Origin: an uncultured Bacilli bacterium
Lineage (GTDB): Bacteria > Bacillota_I > Bacilli_A > RF39 > UBA660
Direction: 5' to 3'
Assembly: GCA_934097015.1 (NCBI GenBank)
Contig: CAKONF010000002.1
Span: 1-64,000 of the forward strand
DNA length: 64,000 bases
Part shown: positions 28,043 to 37,156 of the stretch, piece after piece
Numbering within the stretch: position 1 is the stretch's first letter
How the letters are laid out: the number at the start of each line of letters is the position of its first letter
The notes under the pieces: generated by a model
Databases searched by the model: none
What the model saw: only the letters and a program-made list of their open reading frames with translations
Told to the model about the DNA's origin: nothing
Made by a program: the position numbers and the translations under genes

Positions 28043-30031
28043 ATGAAGAAAATATTAAAAAAATTTAAAAAATTAGATTTAAAGTTTAGAATAATGTTTT
28101 ATATTATTAGTATTTTATATTTAGTTTCTATTGTTTTTATAAGTCAAGGGTTATTGCTTCTTAAAAATATTGAAACTAGTTTAAGAATATTATTTTTGGT
28201 TATTATATATTTAAGTTATTTTATATATTTATTTGTTAGTATATTATTATTGTTTAGCAAAAGAAATAAGAGTTATATTGTAAATAGTATATTTATTACT
28301 ATAATTAGTATTATTTTTATAGTAGCTAGTGTTTATCTTAATAAAACTTATAATATTGTTGATAGAATGAATAAAGATGTTGTAATGTATAGCAGTAGCT
28401 TAGTTGTTATGAAAGATACTGAGTTTAAAAATAGTAGTAGTTTTATTGTTGGTATGATTAGTGATGAAAATGATATTGAAGGTAATATACTTGCAAATAA
28501 ATTAATTGATAAAAAGAAATTGGATAAAATTGATATTAAGTATTATGATAATTATTTGGAAATGCTTGGAGATTTATATAATAAAAGTATTAATGGTATT
28601 TTAGTTAGTAGTGGTTATGTTGTTAGTTTTTCTGGATATGATAATTATAATAATATTGGAAGTGAAACTAAAATTGTATATACTTATAAAGAAAAAAGAA
28701 AAAATATTAGTTTAAATACTGGTAGTGGTAAGAAGTTAACTGAGCCTTTTACTATTTTGCTACTCGGTGTTGATTCTGAGGTTGATGGTTTAAAAGCTAA
28801 TCAAGCATTTAATGGTGATACTATGATGATGATAACTTTTAATCCCACTACTCTTAATACTACTGTATTTAGTATTCCACGAGACACTTACGCTCCTATT
28901 GCTTGTAATGGTAAGAGAAGTAATAAAATAAATTCTAGTGCCGCAGGTGGTACTACTTGTGTTATAAATACTTTAAAAGATTTAACTGGTATTGATATAG
29001 ATTATTATGTTAAGATTAATTTTAAAGGTGTAGTTGATTTGGTTGAAGCTTTGGATGGAATTGAGGTCGATGTTCCAGTTGATTTCTGTGAACAAGATTC
29101 TAATAGAGAATTTGGAGAACATGAAATATGTCTTAAAAAAGGAGTTCAAACTTTAAATGGTGAAGCAGCGTTAGCGTTATCTCGTCATAGACATTCTTTA
29201 CCTCTTGGTGATTTTCAAAGAGTTCAACATCAGCAATTAGTTGTTGAGGCAATGGCTAAAAAAGTAAAAAATATAAGAAGCGTTAATAAATTTTATGAAG
29301 TACTAGATGCAATTAGTAAAAATATTGAAACTAATGTTAGTACTGATGAAATGTTAAATTTATATAATGTTGGTAAAAAGATGCTTTTGGAAAATGATAC
29401 TAATATTAATATAGAAAAAACTTATTTAACAGGATATGATTTAACAATGTTAATTCCTGGGTTGGGTAATGTTTATACTTTCCAATATTATCCTGAGAGT
29501 TTAAATGAAATAGTTAAGGCTATGAAAGTTAATTTAGGATTAGAAGAACCTACTATGATTAAAACGTTTAATTTTAGTGCTAATTATACTTATGAAGTTC
29601 CTGTTATTGGTAAACAATATTATAGTGTTAAGAGAAATGAGGCTTTGCCTAGTTTTGTTGGAAGTAGTTTAGAATATTTAAATACTTGGGCTAATGCAAG
29701 AGGTATAACGGTAAATACTAATTATATAACTGATGGTATGGATGGCTATGATGATAGTAAAAATGGAATTATTACAAGTCAAAGTGTTAGCAAAGGTACA
29801 TTAGTAAGCGAAGTTAAAAGTATTACTGTTAGTGTAATAAAAGTTAATAGTAAAAATAATTCTACTAATGAAGATGAAAATGTAGTTAATATTATTGATG
29901 AAAATTCTTCTGATAAAAATACTGATTCTAACAATACTGAGTCAGATAGTAATAATAGCGATAATGAGGAAAATGTTGAAATACCTAAAAATGAAAATAT
30001 TGATAATTCTTCTATTGATGGCGAAAATTAA
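28043..30031 (+). CDS. LytR-CpsA-Psr (LCP) wall-polymer ligase with PASTA domain
   Basis: LCP enzymes attach teichoic acid or capsule polymers to peptidoglycan outside the membrane. The 662-aa protein has several N-terminal membrane segments (about 16-115), an extracellular stretch, the LCP domain (LLLGVDSEVDG at about 235, FSIPRDTYAPI with the conserved Arg, HRHSLPLGDFQRVQHQQ), a PASTA-like module (PSFVGSSLEYLNTWANARGI, about 530-595), and an Asn/Asp/Ser-rich tail. A strong terminator follows the stop. Confidence 0.95.
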   Translation: MKKILKKFKKLDLKFRIMFYIISILYLVSIVFISQGLLLLKNIETSLRILFLVIIYLSYFIYLFVSILLLFSKRNKSYIVNSIFITIISIIFIVASVYLNKTYNIVDRMNKDVVMYSSSLVVMKDTEFKNSSSFIVGMISDENDIEGNILANKLIDKKKLDKIDIKYYDNYLEMLGDLYNKSINGILVSSGYVVSFSGYDNYNNIGSETKIVYTYKEKRKNISLNTGSGKKLTEPFTILLLGVDSEVDGLKANQAFNGDTMMMITFNPTTLNTTVFSIPRDTYAPIACNGKRSNKINSSAAGGTTCVINTLKDLTGIDIDYYVKINFKGVVDLVEALDGIEVDVPVDFCEQDSNREFGEHEICLKKGVQTLNGEAALALSRHRHSLPLGDFQRVQHQQLVVEAMAKKVKNIRSVNKFYEVLDAISKNIETNVSTDEMLNLYNVGKKMLLENDTNINIEKTYLTGYDLTMLIPGLGNVYTFQYYPESLNEIVKAMKVNLGLEEPTMIKTFNFSANYTYEVPVIGKQYYSVKRNEALPSFVGSSLEYLNTWANARGITVNTNYITDGMDGYDDSKNGIITSQSVSKGTLVSEVKSITVSVIKVNSKNNSTNEDENVVNIIDENSSDKNTDSNNTESDSNNSDNEENVEIPKNENIDNSSIDGEN

Positions 30032-30058
30032 AGAGACTTTTGTGAAAGTCTCTTTTTT
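30032..30058 (+). terminator. LCP gene terminator
   Basis: Stem AGAGACTTT / AAAGTCTCT (30032-30053), then TTTTT. It also faces the convergent gene and may serve both. Confidence 0.9.
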
Positions 30059-30614
30059 ATATTTTCTTTAAATCAGTTTCTTGATCTTCTTTTTTCTCAG
30101 TTTTTTCTTCTTTACTAATTTTTTCTATTTTTTTTATTTCATTTTTATTGATTGCTTTTTCTTCTTTTTTTAACATAGTTGGTTTTGATGTTTGTTTAAT
30201 TAGTGAATCTTTTATTTCAGAAACATCTTTGAATAATTTTAGAACTAAAAGTAATAATTCAAAAGCTAAACGTGCTAATATGTTTCCAAATACTAATGTA
30301 CCAATAAATTCAAAAAAATTTGTTGTTATATAAGAAAATGATGCTAATGTTATTGCTATTGCAACAATTAAATATAAAACTCTAAATATTGGTTCTATAA
30401 TAGTTGTTTTAAAATTTAGAAAATCATATATCTTTTTTTTATATCCTGTATAAACTCCTTCTTTATCTTTTCCAAAATAATTAGTAAATAAGAATACTCC
30501 CCCTATTACAGCAAGTAATACACTTATAATAATCCATACTTCTGATGTTGAGAATGATTTTGCTGTATTAGTTATTGTATCTGTTATTGCCTTTTCTGTA
30601 TCATATTGTGGCAT
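30057..30614 (-). CDS. Hypothetical two-TM membrane protein with charged tail
   Basis: A 185-aa protein with three hydrophobic stretches (about 27-47, 75-95 and 100-125), then a Lys/Glu-rich C-terminal tail. Amphipathic linker. Not recognised. The ATG at 30614 has AGGA ten bases upstream; the GTG nine bases earlier sits on the ribosome site. It is downstream of two HEPN genes. Confidence 0.7.
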   Translation of the reverse strand: MPQYDTEKAITDTITNTAKSFSTSEVWIIISVLLAVIGGVFLFTNYFGKDKEGVYTGYKKKIYDFLNFKTTIIEPIFRVLYLIVAIAITLASFSYITTNFFEFIGTLVFGNILARLAFELLLLVLKLFKDVSEIKDSLIKQTSKPTMLKKEEKAINKNEIKKIEKISKEEKTEKKEDQETDLKKI

Positions 30615-30689
30615 TTTAATCACATCCTTCTTTAAGAATATAACACTGAGTTATGAAATTTTCAAGAAATTTTGTTAATATAGTGTATG

Positions 30690-31526
30690 TTATTTACATT
30701 TTTTAGTTTTTTCTTTTTTATAACAATTTGTAGGGAGAAAGGCTTCAGAGTCTAAAAATATTTCATATTCTTTTAAAGGGATTATTATGCTTTTTGTTTT
30801 TTTATTTTTTGTATCTATGTCTGTAAAACATATCAAATGTTTTAATGTTTCATCATCTATAAAAGTATCAATATTTCCGTGAGCTAAAGAATTTCTAATA
30901 TGTTCACAAATAACCATGTTCCATATTTCAGTATCTGATTTTTCTGGATATTTTTCAGATTTTTTAGAATATAAATCGTTAAAAATATTATTGTCTTCAA
31001 GGTTATCTTTGTTTAATGCTCTAAAAATTATATTATTTTTATTCCAATCTATATTTATTTTATCGTATTGAAGTTCATCAAATTTTGTACTAGTAATATC
31101 ATTATTTTTTACGTTTTGTAATCTATATAAAATCAAATATGATTTTAATATTGCTAGTGCCTCGGAACAACAAAAATTACTATATTTATCATCTTTAAAA
31201 TATTCACTATCAATATCAAATATGTCATTACCAATGTTAAATATTACTCCGTAAAAATGAGAAAGCCAATTGTTGATTGTGTCTTTGCCATTAGTTGTAT
31301 AACATATTATGTTTCTTATAAGTTCTATTTGGTCTTTTAACTCTTCTTTATAAAAATTTGTAAATAAGCTATTGATAATCGTTATTAAATAATTTGTCAT
31401 TTCGGGTTTTAATATTCCGCATTCTTCGTTAATATCATTTCCTTGTTCTATTTGTTCTTTTATAATTTTCTTTAATTTTTTTAGTTCAGCAATATTATCA
31501 TTATCTAAACTATCTATTAATTTCAT
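30690..31526 (-). CDS. HEPN-like protein (second of a pair)
   Basis: A 278-aa helical protein, not recognised by overall sequence. It holds R-N-S-L-A-H (211-216) in a helix, the Rx4H motif of HEPN ribonucleases, preceded by EHI. The upstream gene has a matching motif. HEPN domains cut RNA in toxin and phage-defence systems; activity here is inference. It starts 48 bp after the first HEPN gene. Confidence 0.55.
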   Translation of the reverse strand: MKLIDSLDNDNIAELKKLKKIIKEQIEQGNDINEECGILKPEMTNYLITIINSLFTNFYKEELKDQIELIRNIICYTTNGKDTINNWLSHFYGVIFNIGNDIFDIDSEYFKDDKYSNFCCSEALAILKSYLILYRLQNVKNNDITSTKFDELQYDKINIDWNKNNIIFRALNKDNLEDNNIFNDLYSKKSEKYPEKSDTEIWNMVICEHIRNSLAHGNIDTFIDDETLKHLICFTDIDTKNKKTKSIIIPLKEYEIFLDSEAFLPTNCYKKEKTKKCK

Positions 31527-31574
31527 ATTTAAACTATTTGTTCCATCATAATTTTTTTGTTTATTTGATATTAC

Positions 31575-32246
31575 TTAAATATGTATTTCTTTTAAGAATT
31601 CTTTTAATTCTATTTCACTATTTATTCTATTTTTGATAATAGGAAAATGAAGTAAAGTTGTTTTATCTCTTATACTTAATCCACCACAATTTGAAAAATA
31701 ATTTATAGCAAAATTTATAAAATTATTGTTTAGTATTTTTGATTTATAATACTTTTTAATTTTTATAGTTGTAAATGAAATTTCTTCAGAATTCATTTCA
31801 AATGTAAAATTAGAATGTAATAAACCATTTCTTATTGATTTCATTATTTGAATGTTTGTTGCATCTACTGGTCCTTCTATTATTTTTAACCAATTATTAA
31901 ATATATCATTTTTACTTACAATATTATCAAAATCATCTAATATTTTTTTAGAATCTGGAAAAAAATATTCTTTTCTTATATCATTAAATACTCTTATATC
32001 ATTGTAATTATCTATAGTTTCTGATTTTTCGATTGTTTCTTTATTTAATCCTATAAATGCTATTATAATTGTTAATATTAAACTATGTTTTCTTTCTGCA
32101 AGAAGTTTACTATTATTATATCCTTCAATATTTTGTTTATCTATAAATTCTTTTAATTTTATTTTATCAAAACCATTTCTGTATGCTTCATATAATTGAT
32201 TTAAGAGTTTAAAAGCTCTTATATAATATTTATTTTCGTTCGTCAT
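31575..32246 (-). CDS. HEPN-like protein (first of a pair)
   Basis: A 223-aa helical protein with R-N-G-L-L-H (139-144), again the HEPN Rx4H motif, in SIRNGLLHSNF. Otherwise unrecognised. The ATG at 32246 lies five bases after AGGTGA. A hairpin (32256-32272) just upstream includes part of the ribosome site. The two HEPN genes differ in sequence, so they are not a recent duplication. Confidence 0.55.
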   Translation of the reverse strand: MTNENKYYIRAFKLLNQLYEAYRNGFDKIKLKEFIDKQNIEGYNNSKLLAERKHSLILTIIIAFIGLNKETIEKSETIDNYNDIRVFNDIRKEYFFPDSKKILDDFDNIVSKNDIFNNWLKIIEGPVDATNIQIMKSIRNGLLHSNFTFEMNSEEISFTTIKIKKYYKSKILNNNFINFAINYFSNCGGLSIRDKTTLLHFPIIKNRINSEIELKEFLKEIHI

Positions 32247-32255
32247 AAAAATCAC

Positions 32256-32272
32256 CTGCTATATTGTAGCAG
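32256..32272 (-). promoter_or_regulatory. Hairpin at the ribosome site of the first HEPN gene
   Basis: Stem CTGCTA / TAGCAG; its 3' arm runs into AGGTGA. It could mask translation. Confidence 0.4.
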
Positions 32273-32275
32273 AAA

Positions 32276-32323
32276 AATAAAAAAACACAAAATAATTTTT
32301 ATATTTTTATTTAATTATTTTGT
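32276..32323 (-). terminator. Terminator after the LysM amidase
   Basis: Stem ACAAAATAATT / AATTATTTTGT (32287-32323), then GTTTTTTTATTT on the minus strand. Confidence 0.8.
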
Positions 32324-32336
32324 ATTTTAATGAACA

Positions 32337-33594
32337 TTAGAAAATTAATAACTGTTGACCTATTGTTAGAGAATTATTTATTAGATTATTTAATTCTTTT
32401 ATTTTTTCTACGGTTGTGTTATTATCTTTTGCTATACTCCATAATGTGTCTCCTTTTTTTACTATATATGTATTTGTTATAGATGATGGTATTTTTATTA
32501 ATTGGCCTATTGATAATGTATTTGATGTTAAATTATTTAATGATTTTATCTTATCTGGTGTTGTATTATACTTATTTGCGATACTAAATAAAGTATCTCC
32601 TTCTTTTACTGTATAGAAGTCATAGTCTTCTGTGATAAAATCTGATTCACTTTTTCTAATTTTTAATGTTTGACCTATTGATAGTGTGTTTGATGTTAAA
32701 TTATTTAATTTTTTTAATTCATCTGCTGTTAAATTATATTTATTTGCAATTGCGTATAGTGTATCGCCTTTTTTTACTGTATAAGTGTTTACAGTATTTT
32801 CTTCTGTTGTGCCCGGTAATAGAAGTACTTGTCCAATACTAAGTGTATTTGTAGTCAAATTATTTAATTTTTTTATATCATCTACTGAAACACCATATTT
32901 TGAAGCAATACCATATAAAGTTTCTCCTTTTGAAATAGTATGAGTATTTGGTAGATCTGTACTAGTTCCTGGTATTTTTAATACTTGACCGATTGAAAGA
33001 TTGTTTGATGTTAAATTATTTGTTGTTTTTAATTTATCTACTGTTGTATCATATTTTTTTGCTATAGAATACAGTGAATCTCCTTTTTTTACTGTATATG
33101 TATTTGATGTTGATGGTGTTGGAGTTGGTGTTTCGGTCGTGTTATCATTTGATGGTAGTTTAAGTTTTTGTCCTATTGATAATGAATTTGAAGTTAGATT
33201 ATTTAATTTTTTTAATTCATTTACATTAGTACCATATTTATTTGCGATACTCCATAATGAATCACCTTTTTTTACTATGTAGTATCCAGTTTGTTCGTAT
33301 GGAATGTTTTTATAATCTAACACCGCTTCTATAACTGCTTCTGCATAATCTTTGTAGTTATTTTTTAATTTTTCGGCATCTTTTGCATTATCTAAAAAAC
33401 CATATTCAACTATAACAGTTTCTGCATTTGGAGTATTTCTTAACATATAATAATAATCTTTTGATGTATCACTTGGTAATCTACGTTGATAATATTTTCT
33501 TACTAGTTGTCCTTTTTCTGAAAGTCCATTTAATATTTTACTAGCAAGTTTATCATTATTTCTAAGAGCATAGATTACTTCAGCACCTTCGGCA
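32337..33594 (-). pseudogene. LysM amidase, 3' part (catalytic C-terminal piece + six LysM)
   Basis: This is the second half of an N-acetylmuramoyl-L-alanine amidase cut by the 15.4-kb element. It begins GAEGAEVIYALRNND, has RKYYQRRLPSD and the catalytic Glu in VIVEYGFLDN, then six LysM repeats (each about 45-60 residues, pattern YTVKKGDSLYSIAKKY ... NNLTSNxLSIGQ). A TGA lies in frame just before the junction. The only ATG in frame (33446) has no ribosome site, so it is probably not translated well. Joined to 48968-49242 it gives a 510-aa enzyme. Confidence 0.9.
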
Positions 33595-33616
33595 CCTCAT
33601 AAGTTTAGTAGCCATT
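33593..33616. other. Attachment site, low-coordinate end of the element
   Basis: On the minus strand: an element arm AATGGCTACTAAACT (33602-33616), then TAT, then the shared GAGGTG (33593-33598), then amidase sequence. The arm is a near inverted repeat (12 of 15) of the arm at the other end. Confidence 0.85.
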
Positions 33617-33679
33617 GTTTATTATTTACTAGCATTCCACAATTGTTCCGTTTGCGGTATAAAAAGTATATTTATTTTT

Positions 33680-34987
33680 TTAATTTATTATTTTTTGAAT
33701 ATTTTCTTTAAATGTTTTATCTGGTTCTATTTGTGGAATATAATGGTGCATATCTCTCGCTCTTTGTTGCTTTCTAGTATATTCATTATCCACGTTTTCA
33801 AAATTCCAATATGTTCTATATGCCTTACCTATATCAAGATACTCATTTTCTAAATATGAGTTTAATTTAGTTAAAAAACCTGAGAATGTATATTTGTCAT
33901 CTATTTTAAAATTTAATAATTTAGAGTAATTATTTGCGGTTATACCAACATCATCTTTTATTTTTGCTATATATCTGCTATAATTTCCATGCATTAATTC
34001 AGTATAAAACAATAAATCCGTATATTTTAAGATCAACAAAAACGTAACAATATAACATTGCTGTTCAGTCCACTTTTCATCCTCAGAAGTTTCTTCATTA
34101 TTATAAAGTTTATATTTAGATACAAATTCATTAAAAATCTTATTTGAGTCTCTTAACGAAATATTTAATATTTGAAACATTTCAGATATCTTCTTAATTA
34201 TTTTATCTAAATTATAAATATTAGAAGTATCAATCGTTTCATAAAATCTTATAGACAATAAATTATATTGATAATCAAAAAACTTACTAAAATACTTTTC
34301 GCTATCCATTTCTTGACCAAAAATTGTTTTTGCAGATTCTTCAAGTTGTAATTTATCTACAGCTATTATAAATATGCAGTTTTCAACATCAAAGAAATGT
34401 TTAATAATTTCTAAAGTGTCTATAGCAAAGCTTGGTTTACATCTATCTAATTCATCAACAATAAATATTTGCGGTTCTTTACTACAACATTTTTTTAATT
34501 TTGTTTCAATTTTCTTTTTACACGAAACAAACTCATCAAAATCCTTTTTGTAACATTCGTTTTCTATCCCCATGATATTATCTTTTATATCATTTAAATC
34601 AACATCATATTTCTTTTTATAGAAACCATTAATCATAGCATATAAAGATACTAAAATACCTTTACCAAAATTACTGGTAAGTTTAACTAATTTATCTAAT
34701 TCTTTACCCAATTTTAATTTATTCTCCATTGATGCAAAAAAAGGTATGTATGGCGTTTCATAAAAATCATATTCATAAGCATTATAATTTAAAAATAAAT
34801 TCATATTTTCAGATTCAATTATTTTTTCTTCTAATTCATTTAAAAATGTACTTTTTCCAGAACCCCATGCACCGTTTAATAAAATAACTAATCCATTTTT
34901 ACTATTTTCCTTGTAATCTTCTCTTTTTCTTATTATTTCCAATAAAACATCAACATCAACTTGTCTTGAAACCTTATTCATCTTCAT
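33680..34987 (-). CDS. KAP-family P-loop NTPase
   Basis: A 435-aa protein with Walker A GAWGSGKST (39-47) and Walker B IFIVDELDRC, followed by PSFAIDTLEIIKHFF and a sensor-like IFIIAVDK. A hydrophobic stretch between the motifs (about 105-120) fits the KAP family, whose members often carry inserted membrane helices. KAP ATPases recur in phage-defence and mobile elements. It is the only cargo gene between the recombinase and the end of the element. GGAGTGAT precedes the start. Confidence 0.85.
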   Translation of the reverse strand: MKMNKVSRQVDVDVLLEIIRKREDYKENSKNGLVILLNGAWGSGKSTFLNELEEKIIESENMNLFLNYNAYEYDFYETPYIPFFASMENKLKLGKELDKLVKLTSNFGKGILVSLYAMINGFYKKKYDVDLNDIKDNIMGIENECYKKDFDEFVSCKKKIETKLKKCCSKEPQIFIVDELDRCKPSFAIDTLEIIKHFFDVENCIFIIAVDKLQLEESAKTIFGQEMDSEKYFSKFFDYQYNLLSIRFYETIDTSNIYNLDKIIKKISEMFQILNISLRDSNKIFNEFVSKYKLYNNEETSEDEKWTEQQCYIVTFLLILKYTDLLFYTELMHGNYSRYIAKIKDDVGITANNYSKLLNFKIDDKYTFSGFLTKLNSYLENEYLDIGKAYRTYWNFENVDNEYTRKQQRARDMHHYIPQIEPDKTFKENIQKIIN

Positions 34988-35022
34988 ATGATCACTCCTT
35001 ATAGCTTTTTATTATATCATTA

Positions 35023-36678
35023 TTATTTGTTTTTTCCAACTCTGCCATAAGGATTTCTTATTTTATTTTCATCAATATAAATAAATTCTATTTGAGGTAT
35101 AACATCATACTTAAACTTGATAGTAATATTTCTATCTTTATCTATTATTATCTTATCTATTAGAGCTTCTATTAACTCTCTTTTTGGCTTAGTTAAATCT
35201 AATAATTCTTTAATCTTTTTAATGTAATTTGGTAATATACTTTGATTATTTCTTGAAGTATATTTTTTTAATTCTTCTTCATCTATTCTTTCAACAATTT
35301 GTTTTAATTTTAATTCATATGAACTAGCCAATTCTTTATATACATTAGCAGATATTACTCCATCACACCTATCGTTATACAACATAGATATTTTATTAGT
35401 AATCTTTTCTTTTTCTAATTTTAAACCTTTTATAACTTCATCTATATTTTCTTTTTCTTTATGAATATTCTTTGTTATTTCATTATTTAATTTCTCTAAA
35501 TCCAATTCATTAACTAATTCAGATACGACATTATTAATCTTCTCTAATATTTGTTTTTCTAAATAGTTATATGGAAAGAAATGAGAATAACATCTACCTC
35601 TAATAGGATCTCTTGAATATCTATTACAATTAATAGACCAATAATCTTTATTTCTTCTATAAAGTACGGTTAATCGATTACCACATTCTTTACAAAATAA
35701 TTTACCTTCTAATATCCTTTTTTCTCTTTTTGTTTTTATTTCATAATTTCTTGTTTTTCTTTTTCTTAAAATATTAACATAATTAAAGGTTTCTCTATCC
35801 ACTAAAGCTTCATGAGTATTTTCAACTATAGTCCATAACTTTTCATCAAGTGTTATTTTCTTCTTTGATTTATAATTAACTTTAGTTTGAACATGTTGCA
35901 CCATATCACCAGTATAAATTCTATTTGATAGTATCTTTGTAACTGTTGTAATATTCCAAGTATCTCTATTAATAAGTTGTGATGAATAAGAAGTCTTTTT
36001 ATAGCTACTTGGAGTTGGCACTTTCATTTCATTTAGTTTATTTGCTATTTCAGTAGGTCCAACTCCATTAGCTCTTAATTTAAATATTTCTTTCACAATC
36101 CAATCTGTTTCTGGATTAGGTATTAGATGACCTTTATCTTCCGGATCTCTCATATAACCAAAACTAGGTAAACTCCCAACAAATTTCCCATTTAATCTTT
36201 TTTGATTTAATACTGCTCTAATTTTAACTGAATTTTGTTTACTATAATAATCATTACAAGCAATAATAAATGTAGATGAATCATTACTTGCTTGTTCTTT
36301 AAATGTATCAACTGATTCCGATATAGAAATAAATCTAATATTATTCTCTGGGAAAAATGTTTCTGTATAATATCCGGTCATAACGTGGTCTCTTCCAAAT
36401 CTAGATAAATCTTTAACTATTACACAATTTATCTTTTTGCTTTTTATATCTTCTAGCATTTTTTTAAATGCTGGTCTATCAAAATCAGTTCCAGAAAATC
36501 CATCATCAACATATTCTCCAACTAGATTAAAATTATTACTATTTACATAACTTCTTAATAATTCTTTTTGATTAATTACACTTTCACTATCAGATTCATA
36601 TTTTTTATCTTTGTCTTCTTGAGATAATCTTATATAGATTCCAGTATTGAAATCTTTATCAGTTAAGTTATTATTCAT
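35023..36678 (-). CDS. Large serine recombinase (TnpX/TndX-like integrase)
   Basis: A 551-aa site-specific recombinase. Resolvase domain (1-150): YIRLSQEDKD with catalytic Ser19, GFSGTDFDRPAF and KDLSRFGRDH. Recombinase domain (about 165-300): SLPSFGYMRDPE, TEIANKLNEM, WNITTVTKILSN. Zinc ribbon with CKEC and NCN...C, then a long coiled coil and a beta-rich tail. It cuts and rejoins attP and attB through a Ser-linked intermediate. AAAGGA precedes the start. It is the likely mover of this element. Confidence 0.95.
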   Translation of the reverse strand: MNNNLTDKDFNTGIYIRLSQEDKDKKYESDSESVINQKELLRSYVNSNNFNLVGEYVDDGFSGTDFDRPAFKKMLEDIKSKKINCVIVKDLSRFGRDHVMTGYYTETFFPENNIRFISISESVDTFKEQASNDSSTFIIACNDYYSKQNSVKIRAVLNQKRLNGKFVGSLPSFGYMRDPEDKGHLIPNPETDWIVKEIFKLRANGVGPTEIANKLNEMKVPTPSSYKKTSYSSQLINRDTWNITTVTKILSNRIYTGDMVQHVQTKVNYKSKKKITLDEKLWTIVENTHEALVDRETFNYVNILRKRKTRNYEIKTKREKRILEGKLFCKECGNRLTVLYRRNKDYWSINCNRYSRDPIRGRCYSHFFPYNYLEKQILEKINNVVSELVNELDLEKLNNEITKNIHKEKENIDEVIKGLKLEKEKITNKISMLYNDRCDGVISANVYKELASSYELKLKQIVERIDEEELKKYTSRNNQSILPNYIKKIKELLDLTKPKRELIEALIDKIIIDKDRNITIKFKYDVIPQIEFIYIDENKIRNPYGRVGKNK

Positions 36679-36737
36679 TTTATATCCTTTTACTTAAATG
36701 GGTGTTAAAACAAATGAATGATAATATCATAATAAAA

Positions 36738-36851
36738 TTATTGCAAATCATTATTTAAATGATTCTCCTTTTGTTCTTTAATTATCTCTTTAATAAGATA
36801 TTGTAAAATAAGATCTTTAAACGAAATGTTATTCAAGTAGGCTCCTTCCAT
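36738..36851 (-). CDS. 37-aa small protein upstream of the recombinase
   Basis: ATG at 36851 eight bases after AGGTGG. The sequence is MEGAYLNNISFKDL, LILQYLIKEIIKEQ, then a polar end; amphipathic helical. It ends 59 bp before the recombinase start in the same direction. The good ribosome site and position suggest a real small protein, perhaps a recombination accessory factor. No family recognised. Confidence 0.5.
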   Translation of the reverse strand: MEGAYLNNISFKDLILQYLIKEIIKEQKENHLNNDLQ

Positions 36852-37156
36852 AATTAAACCACCTATTTAAATTTATGTTTGTATTTATTATTTTTGAATT
36901 TTTTTCATATATATATCTACTTTCTTTCTTTTTACATTAGTATTACTAATAATTTTATAGAATTATTTATTATATTATTATTGAACCGAATGTCCTTTGA
37001 GCGTAAAAAAAACATCTAACTCTTTAAAAAAAATTTTCTAGTAAGTCAGATGTAAACTTTTCTGTATTAATATAAATTTTTCTTTTTTTGTGCTTTTCGA
37101 TGCTTTTTTGTGCCGAATGGTATTATTGTTGAAATTATTTGAAGATAAATTATATA
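36852..37156. other. Gene-free stretch between small ORF and hsdR
   Basis: Holds the hsdR terminator and the upstream region of the small ORF and recombinase. No other ORF with a ribosome site seen. Confidence 0.6.
37004..37053 (-). terminator. hsdR terminator
   Basis: Stem ACATCTGACT / AGTTAGATGT with one G-U pair (37012-37053), long loop, then TTTTTTTT on the minus strand. Confidence 0.75.

Noticed and set aside
33446..33446. Internal ATG of the LysM amidase fragment as a true gene start
   Set aside because: No ribosome site, and amidase sequence continues in frame upstream to the element junction, so it is a truncated gene, not a new one.
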